This document shows, piece after piece, positions 60,080-64,000 of a stretch of DNA of 64,000 nucleotides. The stretch spans positions 310,001-374,000 of the forward strand of contig JAJAGP010000271.1 of NCBI GenBank assembly GCA_025084515.1. The letters run 5' to 3'. Position 1 is the first letter of the stretch. Every line of letters begins with the position of its first letter. Source of the stretch: Ancistrus triradiatus (Eukaryota > Chordata > Actinopteri > Siluriformes > Loricariidae). The notes under the pieces were generated by a model. It was not told the DNA's origin, did no database searches, and was given only the letters and a program-made list of their open reading frames with translations. Both the position numbers and the translations under genes were made by a program.

Positions 60080-60375
60080 TTGTCATGGACTTTCCTCCAC
60101 AGTCACCTGACCTAAACCCCATCGAGCATTTATGGGGGTACTTGAAGACAGAGAATGCCAAGAATTCAGTAACATCACAATATGTTCATTGGATTTTTTT
60201 TTAAATCATGCTGGGAGAACATGGATGATCAGGTTTTCCACAAACTTCTAGAGTCCATGTCAGCTCAAGGAGTAGGAACATACCAAATATTAATCAATGC
60301 TGATATGTATGATTTCTGTTCAAAGTTTCAACTTTTGACTCAGATTGCTATGCTGATTAGATGATGTATAATGAA
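60080..60375 (+). mobile_element. Tc1-like transposase C-terminal fragment
   Basis: The plus-strand translation gives MDFPPQSPDLNPIEHLWGYL, the conserved catalytic-end motif, followed by frameshifted C-terminal sequence. It is paralogous to 33105-33422 and somewhat better preserved at the motif. The left part of the element is missing. Confidence 0.8.
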
Positions 60376-61194
60376 AACCATTGCATTCAATGTGAGGAAA
60401 ATGAATCATTAAAAATATATACAGACAAAATATGAAGGCCAAGTGAAAAGTGAGTCAAATGAGTTTTGACAGACGAAACACTGGATATGTTTATTGATCT
60501 TTCTCACAAAAAATATATACTGGCTTCTAATGCACATCATAATACAATACTGTCTTTCAAGAGGCATGCCAATATCTGACTTAAAAAAAAAAACCCACAA
60601 CAGATAGACTAACGTTGTGGAGGACGTAACAGGAATCAATCAATCATAATATCTACGACTATGTAAAATGATTCTAAAGTGAATGAACACAGCTGGGTTG
60701 TACACAAATCCCCTGCAAACCACTTCAGACTCAACGTGGTTCCAATACTGCAAACCATCCTACTCCATAGCTCCCACGGTTCAGCAATGCGTCTTCTTCA
60801 CCGTACGGCATCCTGCTCGCTCCTAAATCCTTCGTCGAGCAGAGTGCTACACAACGGAGCAGCAGGTCGAGTATAAATCCTTCCTCAAACATCCAGCCAA
60901 GTAAGAAGAGCAGAGCAGCTACAAAGCCCACGTCCAACTGAGAATGGCTGCTCTTGCCAAGGTTAAGAAAAAGTACGATTTGTACACAAGACTACAGACA
61001 TTTACAGGGATGAGAGCAGCAGGCCAAGGTTGAGAAATGGGGGAAAAAACAACCTTAACTCTGGGAATGTGTCAGTGTTAAAGTTAAATCACTGGAAAAA
61101 GGCACTAGGCTCGATTCCCAGACAGAATACCTTATCCTGTTAAATCCCACGGAACGTGTTTCTGACAAAACTGTCAGGGCAGCATCACAGAGAG
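60376..61194. other. No recognised feature
   Basis: AT-rich to 60670, then balanced composition. Short frames at 60679-60937 overlap in antisense. Confidence 0.5.
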
Positions 61195-61290
61195 ATAGAT
61201 AGATTCCAGTTTATTGTCATTGCTCAGTACAAGTACAAGGCAATGAAATAGTGTTAGTGTCAGAAGTGTAAATAGTAGCATTGTGCAAAC
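61195..61290 (+). repeat. Interspersed repeat fragment (ttattgtcattgctcagtac)
   Basis: 'gatagattccagtttattgt' followed by 'cattgctcagtacaagtaca' and 'aggcaatgaaatag' is a common fish interspersed motif, possibly a retroelement end. The class is uncertain. Confidence 0.4.
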
Positions 61291-61555
61291 AAGCAGAACA
61301 GGGCAAGAGTAATAAATAAGTTGTATGGGAATATAACAATATGTTTATAATAACATAATCATTGAGAAAAACAATAGTAACCTAGATAGAACCGTCGGAT
61401 TGCTGCAAAGCTCAGCATGCAGGTATGTCTCAGGCAGTAAACGATTACAGGTGTGTTCTGATTAGGGTCTTGCCACAAGAGGGCGTAAAAGTGCTTCCCC
61501 TCTGAATCTGCTTTTGGGTAGTGTACCTCTTGCTTTTGGGTAGTGAGACCATTGT

Positions 61556-61856
61556 CCTGCCATTGACAGCTAGCTACCTCACCTTCGTTTGCAGTGATGT
61601 CATAAACGAGATACCTGGACTGCTATGAACTGGAACCGTATTGTCATTAGCAAAAAATCCAGGCCTCCAATGCCCAAAAGCATCTCATCTTGTATCCTGA
61701 CTAGAGCCTCCTCTCTACTGCACAGTTTTCCCCTAACTTTTGCTGTAATATTGTAATCACTTACACAATCAGCATTTCATTCCTATAAAGTTTCAATCAA
61801 TTCCAACAAGTTCTTGGTGAGTTATTTTTTTGTCAATGAGTGTATATACAAAATAT
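61556..61856 (+). mobile_element. Second remnant of the same Tc1 family as 27410-27840
   Basis: It shares 'accttcgtttgcagtgatgt', 'aacgagatacctggactgct', 'catctcatcttgtatcctga' and the closing 'tttttttgtcaatgagtgta' with the first copy, but is shorter through a deletion of about 100 bp. Confidence 0.7.
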
Positions 61857-64000
61857 AAACAGAGGTGATTGTGACATCAATACTCTGGTTTCTCTGCTGG
61901 AGTAAAGTATGAAACGTTACCACTTCACATGTCTTGCCGTAACTGTAGCGGTCTACCCTAAGGCTGCGGTGCTATGGGTCAGCGGAACCGCTTCATAATT
62001 CAAATAGTGGGGAGATGAAGGAGGATAGAGGGGATCCATCTGGGTCTATGATCGTTCCGTGTGCCCTCTAACCAAGGGAGGGAGGGAGGAATGGAATGTG
62101 ACCCCTTCATCTACATGCTCATGTGCTTTTCATTTAGTAAAAGAAAAGCCCCATTACAATTCTCCGTTCTTTCCGTCTCTCTCTCTTTTTGTGATCCCAT
62201 TTGAGTCAGAGATGCTTTTGGCTTCAGGCTCGCTACATCCCTGGGAGGAAATGAGTCAGTTTGCCAAAAACCTGCCTCCTTTCAAAGTCTGTCAGTAGTA
62301 ATAATGAGAAGATTTGGCGGGTAAACCAGTCCCTGAGCTGCACATGTTCTCAGATCAGTTAAGAGCTCTGAGTGAGATATTCGAAGATGTAAGAGAATTA
62401 GAGCCACGGCGATAAACACACTTTATTTGCTTTCCCACTCCCATGACTAAAAGTAACACTGCCAGCCATTCTCGTTTCACCTGTACTTCGCAGAGTGAAA
62501 CCAGGATAAAGGGATTGGCCATTATTATTCCCTCTTTGTATCCTAAACGAGAAAGTAACTCATTAGTAAAAGACATAAGAGCTACACTAGAGGTAATCTC
62601 CAACTAAGGACTATCATTAGCCCATGTAACACGAATGCCTGCCAGCAGTTAGACGCCCTAACTCTGTACATATCTGTACTGTGGCGTAATTTCACACTTT
62701 AGATAAACAACCTCTTGCCAAAAGAGCAATAAAAGGCAAACTTTATAGCAGAACTTCACAAGACAACGAGGTCATGAGTGGATAGGCTTCCAGAATTATT
62801 ACGCTATAATGATGGTATTTCACGGCACGAGCGCGGATTAGAGGTAAAGCATCCCGAGCTGTAATCATTGCCATGTAAGGCAGTTCATTAAAGTCGAGAT
62901 GCACACATCTTGGCTACGCCACTTGCTTTTCAGTCTCAATCAAAAAAGAGGTTTATCAAACCCAAATACAGTTCTGTTTCACCCGCTCCGATGACAAGCA
63001 GGCTCATGAAAATAAATAGCATATGCTGCACAAAGCACAGCAATTAAGGCACGGCTATAAACAAAAGTGTCTGGGAAAAGGTTCTGCACGTTCTCGGTGA
63101 TTAGGTGTCGCAACAAGCATTGTTTGCCTAAGTGCCATAAACATTTGTTATCAAGGAACTAAGTATCCAATCATTCTGGAACGTGCAGGGTTCAGTGTAC
63201 CAAAGCAGTACTTGGTGAAAGACGTTCAGAGGCGTGATGACTTCATCAAGTGTAACTATTTATCCCAATGGGAGTAAAAACTATATTTAAGGGTTCCTGG
63301 AAGAGAAACGAATTTAGGCGGTTAGTTTGATGTCAGTTTTATGTGGCAAATGCTGCACGTGCGCAAACAAACGACCGCAAAGACTCAATCGTACAAGAAG
63401 TACATAAACACCGATTCAGATCACCGCACCTGAACAGCTGCTTCTAATTTAGAGAGAACGGAGCTGTTCACGAAAGACTGGGCAGCTCTGGTCAGCTTTT
63501 AGTTCTTTCAAAGACGTTGCCAGATCTGACTGATTGAGAGGTGAACGCAGTCATATTATTGATCAGCGACTTGATGCCAAAGTCCACAAACTGATTACAA
63601 CTGAGTCTAGACATAATCACACAATCCAAATCTCCTTCGCATTTATCTATTCTCCGACGTACTTACACTTACGTAACCGAATATAGACGTAAATCTCACA
63701 GAAAAACAAGTCCCAGCTTCTACTGGCAAAGCAGCCTAGGGTTATGTCTATCTATGTGTTATTACAGCACCCACACAACATGACCATATATGGAATAGGG
63801 CCTGGATAAGCCTGATACCTTACACCTTTCAATATCAACCCAAAACAAGAAATGCTGTTTACCTTATCTTACTCTACACCGATAAATAGGAAGGCTGCAC
63901 AATCCTATACCAAATTAAACATTACATCATGTCAGTTCCCTTCAATGCTACATATCCATGTCAGTGTTTACTAAAAGAACAAAGAGAGCTCTTACAAGGG
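61857..64000. other. 2-kb unique-looking right end
   Basis: No repeats or exons were recognised. 62820-63300 has even composition and no repeat signatures, so it is a reasonable place to look for conserved non-coding sequence. Confidence 0.45.

Noticed and set aside
63840..63900. Minus-strand 'tgtgcag ... aag|gtaaac' as an upstream exon
   Set aside because: All reading frames with compatible phase contain stops or have no similarity to the tensin N-terminus.

Overview
This window is nuclear DNA from a teleost fish. It is rich in Tc1/mariner-type DNA transposons and tRNA-derived SINEs. The SINEs end in the conserved tail 'gcgtctgctaaatg', which is typical of V-type SINEs, and DANA-like SINEs are also present. 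This suggests an otophysan fish (catfish, characin or relative), although the exact order cannot be fixed from the sequence. There is no prokaryotic-style coding and no intact transposon gene.

The only convincing host coding sequence is two short exons on the minus strand, 41407-41521 and 22070-22107. Both have good splice sites and their phases match. Joined, they encode most of an atypical C1 zinc-finger domain with HX12CX2CX10CX2CX4HX2C spacing. The short X10 loop is a feature of the tensin family, which are focal-adhesion PTEN-like/SH2/PTB proteins. The window is therefore best read as the interior of a long tensin-family gene transcribed right to left: 22-64 kb lies upstream of or between the C1 exons, and 1-22 kb lies in the following intron. 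The other exons were not found and may lie outside the window.

Layout. 0-5 kb: a decayed Tc1 element (951-2602) and two Tc1 fragments. 7.9-9 kb: a second Tc1 family. 10.8-14.6 kb: a dense block of three Tc1-like elements and a DANA SINE, with TA arrays around and between the last two Tc1 elements. 16-21 kb: a rearranged Tc1 MITE, another Tc1 fragment, and a hAT-like element with a second element nested in it. 22.07 kb: the 38-nt exon, with a (CT)n microsatellite just upstream of its acceptor. 22.1-41.4 kb: a single 19.3-kb intron holding SINEs, a LINE 3' fragment, Tc1 remnants, a pogo/Tigger-like MITE, a ~27-bp minisatellite and a 767-bp almost pure C tract. That tract reads as poly-G in the sense pre-mRNA and lies between ~95-bp direct repeats. 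41.4 kb: the first C1 exon. 42-64 kb: microsatellites, more SINEs, two abutting MITEs, a ~1.2-kb terminal-inverted-repeat element, two blocks of one degenerate ~36-bp minisatellite, and further Tc1 relics.

The most unusual observation is the giant C/G homopolymer inside the tensin intron and its flanking duplication. No novel defence or mobile system was recognised, and the many short open frames in the window look like chance or repeat-derived frames.
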